Below, piece after piece: positions 34,601 through 49,076 of a stretch of DNA of 64,000 nt. Source of the stretch: Oscheius onirici (lineage: Eukaryota; Nematoda; Chromadorea; Rhabditida; Rhabditidae). Each line of letters begins with the position of its first letter. Within the stretch, counting starts at the first letter, position 1. The notes beneath the pieces were generated by a model. It had not been told where the DNA came from and did not search any database. It saw only the letters and a program-made list of their open reading frames with translations. The stretch covers positions 7,638,398-7,702,397 of the forward strand of contig OW051469.1 in NCBI GenBank assembly GCA_932521025.1, given 5' to 3'. A program made the position numbers and the translations under genes.

Positions 34601-35600
34601 GAATGGTCTGATCAAAATGGCTGAAAAGCAGAAGGAAATCATGCAGGATCATTTCAAATCACGGGCTTTACAGGATCCTTTTCTACATTTATCTTTGCGT
34701 AAATGAGCCTTAATGCATCGCAGAATATTTTCCGAATGACTAGCAACTTCTTCAGCACATGCAAGCTAGAAAGAGGAGAGTTGAGGTTATGGCTCAACCT
34801 CGCTCCAAACCGTCAAAATGTTGGGAATCGCTAAAAAACTGCCACGGAATAAAATTCGTTAAACCAACCTTCGTGAGCGTTAGTCTCGTAGGTGTCCTTG
34901 TCCAGAGCCCAATCGGCAGCTACCATTCTGCCCATGAATTTGTTGTTGTTGAAATGTTCACGGGCCTTGTCGGCAGCTTCGCGGTTCTTGAACTGGATGA
35001 AGCAGAAACCGGCACAACTACAGCTCATTTTACAGGAAAAAAAAGAGGAAAATCTTACCGTCCTTCCATCTTCTTCGACGGCGGCACGACAATTTCCGAA
35101 AAGGGACCGAAATTTGAGCAGACGTTCTGGAGATCTTCCCTCGTAGCTTTGAAGGGCAAATTGCGGACAATCATTCGAAATTGCTTCAGCTTGGCGTCCT
35201 TGTAATACTCCTTGGCCGTCTTTTTCTGCTCAGTTTCTTCTGCAAGCTTCGTTTAGACCAATATGTATAAATTGTACCTTTCTCCGTATTTGTGCTATCT
35301 TCCTCAGTCTTTACTTTCTTCTCCTTTACATTTTCGTCTTCTTGTCTTCGATTGAAGCCGTTTCGTTGGAAATTGCGGTCATTTTCACGGGCAAACTTGG
35401 CTCGTGGCTCTCCCGAACGGTCGTCGCTTCTTGGCGCATCACGTTTACCCGTATTTCTGTTGGAAAAGTTTTCTTAAAACCTTTTTGAGCGAAAAATGGA
35501 GAAAAAACCAACTGTCGCCCTTGACATTCATACTGAAAGAGGTCGTTTCTTCGCCTTCAGTGTCGAAATACCGCCTCGTCTTTCTCTGGAAGGCGGCCAT
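31671..35600 (-). CDS. rbm-28: RBM28/Nop4-type nucleolar RNA-binding protein
   Basis: Ribosome-biogenesis factor with RRM domains. The start at 35600 (MAAFQRKTRRYFDTEGEE) leads to a first RRM (RMIVRNLPFKATREDLQ, then GFCFIQFKNREAADKA and GRMVAADWALDKDTYE), an acidic linker (ESDFETDEEKEEEEEE), a second RRM (VVFLRNLSFETTEEALKEE, HSKGTAFVHFSSKEEA) and a third (LRVVVHNLPPKMTDAKLREI, GFAFVAFKEHTHALNCL, KRPIVEFSIE). The IREGTSAAAGMSQEDAAKR block between RRMs is specific to RBM28. The C-terminus is lysine-rich (KKKKSAKKTLTKYLALSS). The RRM before the acidic linker matches human RRM2, so the model has three RRMs, not four. Either the true RRM1 is lost or an upstream exon is missed. First gene of a likely operon. 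Confidence 0.9.
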
Positions 35601-37600
35601 TACCTGAAAGTGAATATAAAATCTCGTTTATTTGTCTTCAAGTTAAAGAAAACGGCTCTCTCGGAAAATTCAGAATTTAGACGTAAATTTCAAAGGACTG
35701 TCTCCCGTCGTGGCGAGACTCTTTGCACACAAAAACTTGTTATGATGGTTGTTGAATGTGACGGAGCTAATTTTACCCTTGATTTTTGCTAAAAATGGAT
35801 GAAAAATATTGAAAAATGAGGGAATTGGATGGGCTTCATTCTAACAAAATTAGTAAAAGTGCGTTTGAAGGCGCGGCAAATGTGACAGCGAAAATAGCGA
35901 CTACCGTAACCCGGCGATATGCCGAGAACTGGACGCTCCTCCCTCTCTGGCTTGAACATGCTGGAAGACGGCTGGTCCGGAGCAGCTCTTCTGCATTTTT
36001 CTTGTGTTTTCTTTCCCATTTCGGGCCACATGCATGTTTGTCCCATGTTCGAGCCTCTAACTCACACAGAAATTTCTCGAAAGACCAGTTCTTGTTTGCC
36101 AAACAATCCATAATTGCTCATAATGACCGCATGACCGAGGATTGACCCGGCGCCTCTTTTTCTCGAACCTTCGAGCCCATATGGCCATTGTCGCTCTATA
36201 TTTGTGCAGAATTTTGTTCCTGTGATCTATCAAACCGCTTCGGTATGTAAAACCGGAACAGCGGCTTTCTGTCGAGCGTGCAAAATGTGACCATATTCAA
36301 ATCGGCTCTCAAAACGAGCTGTATGATCATATTTTACCAACCTTTGTGTGTCAGCCTTGTTTTTCTTCTATTTTTATGTTTGCACTTTACAAATGCGCTT
36401 ACAAAATTGGTAAAACTGCCACAACAAGCAAAATACAGTGTAAATTGCCTCTAAGGTGGTCACAATGGCACATTTTGCTCGAAATCTCGTAGTTTCCCAG
36501 GTTTATGATCACTCGTCTCTCCCCAATCCCTGAAAGCTGATAACAATAGGCTGTTTGTTTCAAAATCCCACGACCTGCCGTGATCCTTTATAAATAGTGA
36601 TTTGTTATTCCCCCTACGGCTCTATGTATATTTATTGTCATTGCATCAGTCCCTTCTCGCCGGTGCCATTGCATGTGACCTTGCGGCCTACACGTGACTT
36701 CTTTAGGCAGCCGTGTACTGCCATTTGGCTCCGGCAGTATCTCGAGATGCATCTGTCATGTGGCTCTCGGTATACCGACCTTGAAGCTTTTTCTCCCTCT
36801 CTCGCTCTGACCTTTGTCACGATGCTAATTCGCGTTCTATTTCAGGCCTTACCGGCAACATCCATCGGTTGCAATACCAACTGCACGCGGCTCAACTTGC
36901 TCTTCCAAGATGTTCTACTTCAATGAGGACGTTGATAGGAACAGGAGTGGTGCGTACTGTTTTCACGTTTCTCAGCCTAAATATAGCCAAGTTTGGACAG
37001 CTGCAATTTGCGTGGGCAATTTTCATAATAACTCGGACTCATCCCCGCCTTTTCTCCCGTTTCTAATGACACTTTGGTGATATTTGAATTGAGCCGAACG
37101 GATTTAGGATAATCCCAATGTGTCTTGCGCAAAAAACAATACTGGTTGGAGCTAAATTTATCCGATACGTGCACAATTTCATGTAAAACAGACTGATTGC
37201 CATTCCAAAGACCGCGCGCCATTTCCTGTTTGTGAAATCGAGTTTTCATATCAACTTTTCATCGCCTTCGAGTACATTTGGTGGTGATTCTGATGGTTTT
37301 TCGATTATCTCAGCATTCGAACCGTCTCTCTAGCCAGTTGGAGGCTGAACTGGCAGCATTGACCCGCGCGAAGTGGGGTGATGTCTGGGCTAGAGTGACG
37401 AGATAGCGTTGCTCGCGAGGAGGGCGCAGAGTCCAGTCAGCGGACCTAGGCACGTGAGACCCCATGCCGCCAAGAAAGACGCGTAATCTAGTGTAAACTT
37501 TGGGCTGAAGCTTCACTCCCATGACTTGTACTATTACACTGTCAGCTTGCAACAGTGTGACAGAATGACGTGTCTGTCTGGCTCACCAAACTATTTTCAG
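35601..37600. other. Divergent region upstream of RBM28 and MNK
   Basis: About 2 kb. It should hold the RBM28/operon promoter and the MNK promoter with its unlocated first exon(s). A TATAAATA sequence lies near 36589. I cannot support any particular coding exon here. Confidence 0.5.
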
Positions 37601-39546
<1,946 letters not shown>

Positions 39547-41432
39547 ACACTTCTCCTTCGTTTTTCCCCAATCTAGTTTGTATATAGAGCACCCGGCCTG
39601 GCTTTGAGTCCATTTTTGCCTCTCCACTTCCCGACTTCATCATTTTCTAGTTGCAATTGCGCGGCGAAAATGGGCCCATTTAGCTGTATATATAGCCCGC
39701 ACCTCTCAGCCTTGCCGTCCCTGTATTTATTCTCTCCACAAATCCTACTACTACTCCTTACCAAATGCGTGTACAAACTCTCTCTGTGCTGGTGGTTTCC
39801 GTGTCTTTAGACCCTCTTTCTCCATTGAATTCTCTAGGGTACTGAGCGCTTCCTCCTTCATTCCTACTTACGTACGTAAGCGTTCCCCTAAGTTCAATGG
39901 AGTGGTAGCAATATAGCTGTCCCTCGATACGGTCATTTGTTGTTTTCGTTTTGTTATCCCCTCCTCCCTAATATGAGTGCTAGGCGAGCTACGGTTACTC
40001 GGCTCGCTTCGGCTGCTGCCCCGTCGGGTTTGTTTTGTTGAGAAAGAACTGAACTGGTTGTTCTACTTTCCCGGGTTGCCTTCTCTCGGGGGTTCTCTCC
40101 CTCTATCTCACAAGGCGATGTGCCTGCACCCCTCACGAAATATCCCTCCATCCTCGGTGCTAGCTTCCCGTCTTGTGTGTTGTATATATCGCTCAGGTTC
40201 TCTCTCCAGTAGAAACCCCTTCCCAATCCAATATTTAGTTCATTTTTTTGTTTCTAACTTAGTTTGCCTCCCAATCTATCTCTCTAGAACCTAGCTTTTT
40301 AGCATTTTGTATCTTCTCATGTAGCAATAGTTTCCTATCCCTCCCACTTCGGTGGACCCCGCATTCAGGACCAATTTCCACTCTCGGCCCACATATTTTT
40401 CCTCGTAGGTGACTGTATTAGATCTCACAGGTCACTTTAACATCGCTATTGTATGTGTTTCTCAAAGCACGTTTATATACTGGCATGCTCCATTTTTGAA
40501 GACCCACATATTTTGTTGGCCCGTGCCGTTTTGTCATCTATATATCCCCAATAGTAATACTGGCGGATTTGTGAATAAAAATGGCTACGTTCATTTCCTG
40601 CTATTTATACAATTGTGGCGAAGTAACAGACAAGAAGAACAGCAAAACTGGAATAGGAGGAGCTCTTGCCCTCATCGTCGATGAGCGTAGAGTTTGATCC
40701 GATTTCCGTCTCGTTGGATAGTCTGAAAGTGATCAAAAATCTATTTTCGACTTGGGGAAAGTGCTCGGCCAGCCGGTCTCCGTTCTCTCAAGAAACCACT
40801 CTCACGTGGCAAAACACATAAAACGGGACTCTGGCGGAAAACTGCTAAACATCACGGGACCGCGGGCTCACAAACATATTTAGAGCTTTAGACGGAACTT
40901 TTGGCTATGTAAATTTGTCTTACGTTACGTAGTTTTTCTGGGTTTTCTTCTCGAGCCGCTCTCGATAAAAAAACTAAGCCGAAAAACGACGTGATGACGT
41001 TCCCCACTTCGAAAGTAGCAACATTTTCAGATTAAAGACGACATTTGTCAACTTGATGTACTAGAAAGTTGTAGCCTGTAAAATGGCGTCTTCCACTCGA
41101 ACAACTCGCGCATGTTTCAGTTACAGTTTTACGACAGGATGAAAGCTGGCATGACGATAGTTTTGCGGAAATGACGCCATTTTCCCGCACCCATTCTTAT
41201 CTCCCTAACCTTGATCCTTCTGGAGCCAACGTTGTCCTGTTCAGGGCTACAGTATTCATCCGGGTTACTGTAGCATTCATTGGCGGAGCTACAGGCTGAT
41301 TCTTTCCAGGGGATCGTTGATCAATCATCTGGACTTTCTCGACTGAAAAACAGAATCCTTATCATATGAAAAAGAGGGGCTCCTTGAGAGCTTGTTTACG
41401 GAATGATTACACTATTTGTTCGGCCCGATGAG
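39547..41432. other. Convergent intergenic region
   Basis: About 1.9 kb between the MNK stop and the Ly6-like gene stop. The first part is probably MNK 3' UTR (pyrimidine-rich, polyadenylation-like AATAAA absent in the first 200 bases). From 41030 to 41110 there is a minor dispersed repeat (AGAAAGTTGTAGCC) also seen near 23600. No gene seen. Confidence 0.5.
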
Positions 41433-43215
41433 TCACTTGCCTGGTGGCTCGGTTGGCTGGATTTGTGGAAAGATCTGCTCGCCTTCGAGAATATTGTCCT
41501 CAGTGAACTCGAAATCTGAGAGGGATGCCATTGGATCGTTGCATTTGTCGGCAGAGGTACAGGCACAGAGCACGTTGTCATCTTGTCTAGAAGAAATAGT
41601 TGGGTACGTAGATTTGCAATATAGTTAGATCAATGGGTCTCGAAACGAACGCAATGTGGCTACGGTATCTTCAAGAATAGAAAAGAGACAGGAGAACAAA
41701 CCTGTGGCAAACTGAAGTCCCTTTGTGGATCATTGAATCTTTGGAAGAGGCACTGATGCAGCCAGCAATGACGGTTCCATTGAAGAATTTGTTCACGACT
41801 GAAAGAGTAACAAAATCTTTTAGAGTATCATCTGGTTGGGAAATATTGGCTATCAATTGTCTTTCTGTCTAATCTGAATAGCTATACTTTGACCAGAAAT
41901 TTGGGCTGCTCAGTGACGAATCACTCCAGTACTGTGAGTTTCTTCGAGAATGTACTAACTCAGATTTTGGAGGAACACGGAAAACCAGTTCTAGGTCGGA
42001 GTTAGACTATCCCCCTAATATTTACAAAAACATGTTAAATATCATGTTAGTTCTGCTAACGCCAGTATGTCAGTATGAGCAAAATAGATATTTTTAGAGA
42101 ACAAGTTGTGCTACGCCTCTCCGGGGCTAAGTGACTTTGTTTTGTCCTTTTCAAAACATAATAGTTAATAGTTTGGTGTTTGATCCATCTCCAGATCAAT
42201 TAATAGATAAGAGTAGCTTACATACTGTACACGAAGCAAAAAGATAATATGCAAGGTCTGAAAGTTCAGAGACAGATCTCTGTCCCTCTGTCCATCTGTC
42301 TCCCAGTCCCTCTCTGTCCTTCTATCTCTCTGTCCCTCCGTCCCTCTGTCCCTCTGTTTCTAATTTCTCGACACTTCCTCTCTGTCCGCTCTTGCATTCT
42401 GCAATCTGCTCTGCCCTACCCGGTTTTCTCGTATCCCTGTCCGTGCTCCTGTCCTTCCCTATCCCTGTTTTCTAGTTCACCCCGTTGGAGCTAAAGTTAT
42501 AGTAGAAATCCCCTTTCCCGTATTCCTAACCTGCACTTGATTCTCTACTGTCTGGAAACTATCCACACTCAAAAATAATCAAAGTCCACTTGCAAATTGA
42601 CTTGTCTAAACTTGTTACACTAACTCCTTTCCCTTAATTGTGCGCACAAATTGCTCCATTTTGATTGCCAATTAAAGCTTCCGACAGACAGACAGACAGA
42701 GACCTGGGAGCATTTTAAAATAGATACTCCTACCTCAACTATTATAGGAATTTTTAATTAGTTTATCAGTTACGGTATACTGTTCTGAAAGCAACATTTC
42801 AGCAGTTAAGTAAACAGTAGTACTGTTTCTGAACCATCTTCCTTCCGTATGGCTTATACCGAGAGTCAACTACAGTACAAAACTAGTCTTTGTGGAAGAG
42901 GAAGTGGTTTGAATGGAATCTAATCACTTCCCACTATTCTAGTATTTTCTCTTCCTGTTGACTCCTCGTCAAAACACTACACACAGCTGTTGTAAATGTT
43001 TTGCACTTAGACCCCACGTAGCAGGGGGCCAGTTTCAGTGCAAAACATAATCAAAAGGGGACAAAAATAGGAAACATACCAATATAGCAGACATCGCCCT
43101 GACACGTTTCAGAGCAGGACAAAGAGTGCGGAGCGTCGAGCTTGAATGGACACTGGGTACAGGTGAGAGACAGTAAACTGGCGGGAAGAGAGACCAAAAG
43201 AAGGTAGAAAAACAT
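41433..43215 (-). CDS. Secreted Ly6-like small cysteine-rich protein
   Basis: About 130 residues in three exons. The start at 43215 gives a signal peptide (MFFYLLLVSLPASLLSL) followed directly by TCTQCPFKL, the L-x-C-x-x-C opening of Ly6/three-finger domains. Then CSETCQGDVCYIVVNKF, GCISASS, TSVCHR, and the closing CACTSADKCND, which matches the C-terminal CN signature. The tail EPPGK ends without a hydrophobic GPI signal, so it is probably soluble. Nematodes have many such proteins, mostly of unknown role. Intron 1 is about 1.28 kb and carries a CT-rich low-complexity tract (about 42275-42360) and a copy of a dispersed repeat (42599-42726). Confidence 0.78.
42599..42726 (-). repeat. Dispersed repeat R1, copy in the Ly6-like gene intron
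   Basis: Nearly identical to part of 60038-60166 and, in reverse, to 58911-59060. Landmarks are AACTTGTTACACTAACT, TTAATTGTGCGCACAAATTG, ATTAAAGCTTCCGACAGAC, a (CAGA)n run and GACCTGGGAGCA. Strand is given relative to the 58.9-kb copy. Upstream, GGAGCTAAAGTTA near 42486 matches the GGGCTAAAGTTA that precedes the 60-kb copy, so the unit may extend to about 240 bases. Confidence 0.85.
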
Positions 43216-44364
43216 CTCTGGAAGGTGTTTGTGACACTGAGGAAATGAGGCAAGAACTGGAAGTCAGAAATGGAGCCGGATTCCAACGGACGCATATATA
43301 GCATGGAGGGGGGGGGGGACATGAACGCGTGTGGACTCAGCTGGATGTTGGCGGTCTCTTTTTGTCAAAAAGTTAGTCGAGAGGAAGTGATTCCACAGAG
43401 GGAGAGAGAAAGGGAGTTACCACGATCGGTTGCGCGCGGGATAGGTAGCGGGTGTTAATCCGGAGGGAATGAAAGGGGTTACTCAAATAGAAAAAAAGGG
43501 ACGGTTTACAAGTCGGAGGGACAAGCGTAAGGGAGGGAGAGAGACTGAGACAGTTCCTCAGAGAGACTGGGAGACCGATGAACACTGATGGATTGACTGT
43601 CATTCAAAGGGGAAGGAGACAGAGTAGACTGAGATACTGACAGAATCAGAGGTTGAGGGAAAGGTAGATCAATAGACTGGATACTGAGTCTGAAAGACAG
43701 GGAAGGGCAAGAACTACATGAATAGTGACTGGAACTCAAACTGAATAAGTGACTCACGCAAACCAGTAACTCGACTCTCTATTATATACGATCATAAAAT
43801 TAATCTGTTTTTGTTTATCCCATCTAAGAAAAAGAGAAGGAAAACGTCTAGGGATTGGAGGACTGGCCTCCGCGCTCCCCGATTCCGGCATATGTCTCTC
43901 CTGCCAAATAGACAGTCTATTTGTCTGTATTTCTTATGACGAATTATGTAACTGAGACGATCGCGTCTCCCTCAGTAAGTCGTAGGTTAAACAGTGTAAG
44001 TAGGGAGAGAGACAGTTGATTTTCAATAACAAGAGTGCAGCGGGGATTCAGTTTCAGAGATTTGTGTTTCTCAGTCTCCAGTAGCCTCATGTTTCCAGTA
44101 CCATACAATCTAGCTGTCAGTCTCCAGTTCTTGTTGACTTCCTCCTTCTTTCTGCCAGCTGATATGGCACGTAGTGGAATTCCAGACCTCATGTTTGTGC
44201 CAGTCACATGATTCTTCATATCTCTCGTTCTGTGATCTAGCCCAAATCTGTCGTCTTATCAGCCCAATAAATGTGCATTTGGCCTTTTCAGAAAACATCA
44301 AAAACTAGAACTTTTTGAGTGTAATAAAAACTAGGGACTTTTGTTTAAAAAAAGCTTTTTTCAA
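43216..44364. other. Divergent intergenic region
   Basis: About 1.15 kb with a G-run at about 43309-43318 and long GA/GGGAGA-rich stretches. No supported gene. Confidence 0.5.
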
Positions 44365-45710
44365 ATGAAGTGTCTTCTGCTGCTAGTGCTGTCGTCCGCT
44401 GTCAGCTGTCTCCAATGCGGCTGCTACCCAGCCATGGATCGGGACGACCTTCTGCCACCGATCCGTCTCATCTTCAACAGCAGCGACAGCCAGATGAAGG
44501 ACTTTGCCTGCCTCCTCGGAAGACTCGGCAATGTTAGCAGAATCTACGAGTCGGAGCCCGGTCACTGTGTCCAGCTGCTCACACTCCCTGCCGAACCTTG
44601 GGAGCTGCATGTTCTGCTGTTGAGAGCCGATGTCAGCTCGGCGCTATGTGAGCCTCGCGTCTATGGACCTCTTCCTCGCGTGCTACAGGTAAGGATCTGA
44701 ATTGAAGACTTGAAGTAGGAAGTATGAGTCATTGGGACAAAAGAAGACAAAAGTAAAACCCTGTACAATAAGTGACAGAGCGACAGAGGCAGAGTGGCAT
44801 ACAACAATAGCCGAGGAGAACTATGAAAAGAAAAATGAACTGAATCTCGTGGAAGACCGTCGAAATTCTGAATGGGATACAGTGTAGCGCCTTTCTCTTT
44901 CTATCCAGCGAGGCACATAACTGGATTCAAAGCCATAGTTTCTTGTCCGAAGTCTTCATGTTCCTATCAAAAATTCATCCGTCTAGAGCCTGTTTGACAA
45001 GACGTGCTTTTGCAGTAGACACTGGTTACAAGTTCTTTTTCCGATGATACAAGAAACGAGACAAAGTCAACAGCAAGGCTACAGGGATAGTGAAAATGGA
45101 AGGAAGGCTGTGGTAGAGTGGAACAATGTGATTGATCCTAGTACTAAATGGGAAACACATTGACAGGGTTGTACAGGTACTCAAACTGCTCTATTTCCAG
45201 ATCCGCTTCGCCCTGACGACAGAAGACTCTTTCGGCCCGACGAACGTCGTCTCCTTCCAGCTGAACAGCCGCGGTGGACATCTGATGTTCGATCTGGATC
45301 TGGACATGGAACAGCGACTCGTCTCTCTCGCTCTGAAGAATCTGCTTCAGATTGTCGAGCGACCGAGAAGAAGAAGACGAAACGAGTCCAGAGTGCCGCC
45401 GGAAGAACCAACTGCCATAGGAACGTTCAAATTTGAGTCCTTCCAGCGAATTGGCGAGCTGACAGCCAGTCCGACCATGACGAAGGAGGTCGAGGAAGCC
45501 CGGAAGAGGAAGGAAGAGACCGGCGAATGGCCCTGGTCCAATGTGGCAGCCCTACTCACTCTGCCTCTCTTCATCTACGCCTCTGCCGTGGCCTTTTACC
45601 TGCTCTGGGGAATGAGGACGTCATCGGAGACGATCCAGTCGAGTCGAGATGAAAAGTCCAGTCAAGAGAGCAGCAAGGAGACGGAGCCTCTGCTGACGTT
45701 GTCTCATTGA
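44365..45710 (+). CDS. Type I single-pass membrane protein of unknown function
   Basis: About 280 residues in two exons. The start at 44365 gives a signal peptide (MKCLLLLVLSSAVSCLQCG). The lumenal part holds two N-glycosylation sequons (NSSD, NVSR), a run of paired cysteines and LNSRGGHLMFDLDLDMEQRL. It is followed by a basic linker (RPRRRRRNESR), a helical stretch (TKEVEEARKRKEETGEW), a single membrane segment (ALLTLPLFIYASAVAFYLLW) and a short Ser/Glu-rich cytosolic tail ending LTLSH. The intron of about 510 nt (44691-45200) ends TTTCCAG. Order and length suggest a small ER or plasma-membrane protein; I do not recognise a family. Confidence 0.72.
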
Positions 45711-46643
45711 GTCCGGAGAGCGAGCGTAGAGAATAAAGTGAGTAACTAGTTTTCTTCTGATCTTTCTTTGAATTTGAGAAATTTCGTTGAAAACGCTGCA
45801 TTTCACAATAGTTGCCTGTCGCGGTCTATCGCGTACAATATTTCGTTTTTACTTCAAGGAGGAGAAGGAGGTATCAAGAAAGCATCTTCCGAACCTTCGT
45901 TTTATCTCAGTTTCTTCCCTCGTTCCAACTTTTCTCTGCCCATCTCTGTTTTGTACTGATACTCCCATGCCCATTTTTAGCTACTAAATGGTTTGCAAAG
46001 CCCTTCCAGGGCTAAAGTTAGAGATTCCAGTCATTATCTACCTGTCGGGTCTTACAGGGTTGTGTACAGCCCTGTAGTTCCCTTTTAATTATTCCCTTGC
46101 CACTCGGTTCCGGTCACTACTAAATTTTGAAGTTTGGCTCAAATTTAGACAGGATATTCTTGCGATGATTACCGGTTTTTTATCAAATTCGATTCTATGG
46201 CCAAAATATAGCATTTTCAATTTTAAACACGGCTCTCTTGTTTTAACCAGAGACACTCAATTTCCAAACTTGACAAATTGACCAACAGAAAACGTAAAAG
46301 TGCGGTTCCTTGATGTGAAGAGGCTTCACCCTCTGCTGATTGGAGTGCTTTTGACAGCGAGAGGTCAGTCCTATGGGCCCTGGCGAGTGTCACGAACACG
46401 CCGAAAGCCGTCTGCAAACAGAGCCCCAGGCTCCAAAGTGTTGAAATCCGTCGATGGGAAAGACAACAGACATTCATTCGCACCGAGAAATCGAGTAGAG
46501 ACAAGCAAATTTTCTTACAACAGAAAATATATTGAGCATAGAACTGGCGGAGCAGGAGGACGGGGGACTAGCTTCTCTACCATGTGTATAAGACGAGGAA
46601 CCCATTTTGGAGGAAAGACAAAGTGTTCAATGACAAGGACTTA
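45711..46643. other. Convergent intergenic region
   Basis: About 930 bases between two stops. The 21-base block GCCCTTCCAGGGCTAAAGTTA near 45998-46018 recurs near 59909 next to a copy of repeat R1. A neighbouring stretch (about 46070-46130) loosely resembles 51903-51945. No gene seen. Confidence 0.55.
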
Positions 46644-49076
46644 TTAGAGGAGACCGACGATGGTGAAGAAGACCGTAAGGAGAGATGGGATCAGGGCAGA
46701 GTCGGCAGCGGGTTCTTCAGTGATGGAGTTTCCGTCTGGCATGGGTGCAGCAGGAGCCTGAAATTTGTAATTGTTCTGATTATATCGCCGTTAACAAAGA
46801 ACCCTGTCCACCGGACTAAAAGATTGTCTGACGGCATCTAAAAGCTAGAGAATCTTCAGGATAGAGGTAAATGTCTGTCTAGTAACTAGAAGTGGCTCTC
46901 TGGCAGTTAGTCTCGTACTAGACTCATAGATTCTTTTTGAAACTACTAAAATGAGAGAGAAATGTCTAGAAGAGATTTGGCCAAGACCTAATAACTCTTT
47001 GTCTGTTGACTACTTGACTCATAATCTCTGGGGAAGAGTAAGGGAAGCTCTGAACAGTCTTTTGAAACTGAATGCCCAAAGAATTTGAGAGTATCTGCCA
47101 GGCAGAAGTTTCCTGACTCTTACAACTTTCCTTCCAAATAGAACAGGACAAGTACTACTGAATAGTACTAGGAAAGCATCAGATTACTGTAATGTCAGGT
47201 GGACTAGCCAGCCCTCGTAGCCAGAAAACTGAACTTCCTGCTCGACTCCCAAACTCTGTTTCTAAGGATGTAGACAAGCTAGTGCACAGACATTAATCAA
47301 ATTTCTGTACTTACCTTTGTACAAGGTCCCAGCACATTGTCTTTTAGATTGATACAGAGATTGTCTTCCCTTTCGGTACAACTGCAGTTATTGAACGAAT
47401 TTCCTCCAGGAGTGGCTGTGGAAGCAGCCAGAAGTCCTCGACACTTGTTGGAGCATTCACCCTTTGCACTCTCGGCCTCACATTCCGACATGAAGACGGT
47501 CCACTTGGCTTGGCACTGGAAGTTTCTCCTTTTTCGAGAGATTCTTGATTCTTACCTGAAGGTCACCCTCACAGACGAGTTTTGCGACGCTGCAGTGAAC
47601 TTGGCTGCCGGTTGGCATAAAGTTGCAACTGCGAAGTTCTTCTCTTCCTGGGATACAAGAACCATCAGATCTGAAACATAATGTTTTTGGAAGCGCTAGG
47701 TTTTCGCTTCGAGACCCTCGGGTTTAGTGTTCTTACAATGGATACTCAGCGGAGGTATTTCGGCTGAGTATCCAACGTTTGTGTGAACCAGTCCAAAGAC
47801 GAAAATCAATTTAATTTTGCTCTTCGTTTTAAGACGCAAAACATACGCAATTACGTACTTGCTCTTTTCTGCTCCGAGAATTGCATTTTCAAAATTTACA
47901 ATGCTATGTAAAGTTGCAGACAAAGTCTACAACTTTTGAGAACATTGGAGACCGGAGAAAATATTCTTCGTTCTCCAAAAACAGATTTGAAATGACATTC
48001 TACCTCAAGAGTGCTCGTCCAAGCTTGTTCTGGTAGACGTTCAAGACGGCATTTCTACACTGTGGCTGGCATGTCGACGTCGTACTGAAATAAAAACAAT
48101 AACTTATTGAGCAAGCCTGACAAATTTAAAGGAAATGAATTCACTTTACAGACCATATCTTCCCCTCCCTTAATGTGATAATGGTGGCCGAAAGCGTTTA
48201 ACGATCGGACGACAATATGACTCTCCGCTAATGATCGAATGGGAAAGGACGTCGTTGTCATAAACATTGTGTTATTCTAGCCCCCTTGCTAATAGCCTCG
48301 GCAAACATGGACTTCCTCTACCTTCGGCTTCGGTAAAGCCGGCTAGAGCTGCGTGCTGATTGGGGCCCTTGAACACGGGGGGATGGTCGCAAACATGGGC
48401 ACCAGATTGGACCCAATCTGCTAACTTGCCACTTCCCGTTTCTCTTGGAGGTGATTAGACAAGTTGCTGGTAGGAAATAATTGAGCTGACTGGTTAGGGG
48501 AGTAAGGAATGTGCTGATCCAAGCTGACAGGCAAGACTGGGAAGAAATCAGACTACATAATCAAACAATGACTGAGATATAGTATTCTTTCTCATTATTT
48601 TCAGTTCTTTCAGTAAAATACTGTCCTAAGCTCCGCGGAAAGTTTACGAACTGAAAACAACAACAGTCCCAAAAAAGACCTGCCTGAACCCAAAAGCTTC
48701 TCGTCTTTCCCGTCTGGACGCTATTTCTTTGTGCTCCAAAAATAGGGAGGAAGTTTTCGACTCGGGGGCACAGTCTCTGTTTGTCTTTGGCCCGGTTCAA
48801 ATGGCCACTCATCGTTGTCGACAAGGCTCTCACATTTGACCAAAACTACTACTGTTTCGACCTTGTCTTTGTGGTTCTTTGGCCTGTTGAAATAGTGTCA
48901 AGTGAGGGTAATTGAGCCAAGGGAGGAGAAACTCACCAGGCTGCCATAAGTGGAGCCAGTCGATTCGAACATTCGAGATCGTTCTCACACGCTTCCAGAG
49001 CTGTTTTACAAGCTGGCGTGGCTTCCTCCTGACCGTAAATCAGTGGGAAGACGAGAAAAACGAGCAGATACTGCAT
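46644..49076 (-). CDS. GPI-anchored GAS1/GFR-alpha-like cysteine-rich protein
   Basis: About 215 residues in five exons. The start at 49076 gives a signal peptide (MQYLLVFLVFPLIYG). Two cysteine-rich GDNF-receptor/GAS1-type modules follow: ACKTALEACENDLECSNRLAPLMAA with TTCQPQCRNAVLNVYQN, and HCSVAKLVCEGDLQCQAKWTVFMSECEAE with CSNKCRGLL and NNCSCTEREDNLC. This helix-Cys spacing is the family signature. The C-terminus ends with a hydrophobic stretch (ALIPSLLTVFFTIVGLL) directly before the stop, as expected for a GPI anchor. GAS1 relatives act as co-receptors at the cell surface. The C. elegans GAS1-like protein PHG-1 is the type I would compare first; orthology is not shown. Confidence 0.85.

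Noticed and set aside
37314-37330. Reverse B-box-like TTCGAACC as a minus-strand tRNA
   Set aside because: Flanking sequence does not fold into a tRNA.
42270-42370. Repeated CTGTCCCTCTGTCC tract as a CRISPR-like or coding repeat
   Set aside because: Irregular pyrimidine-rich low complexity inside an intron of a nematode gene; no spaced direct repeats.
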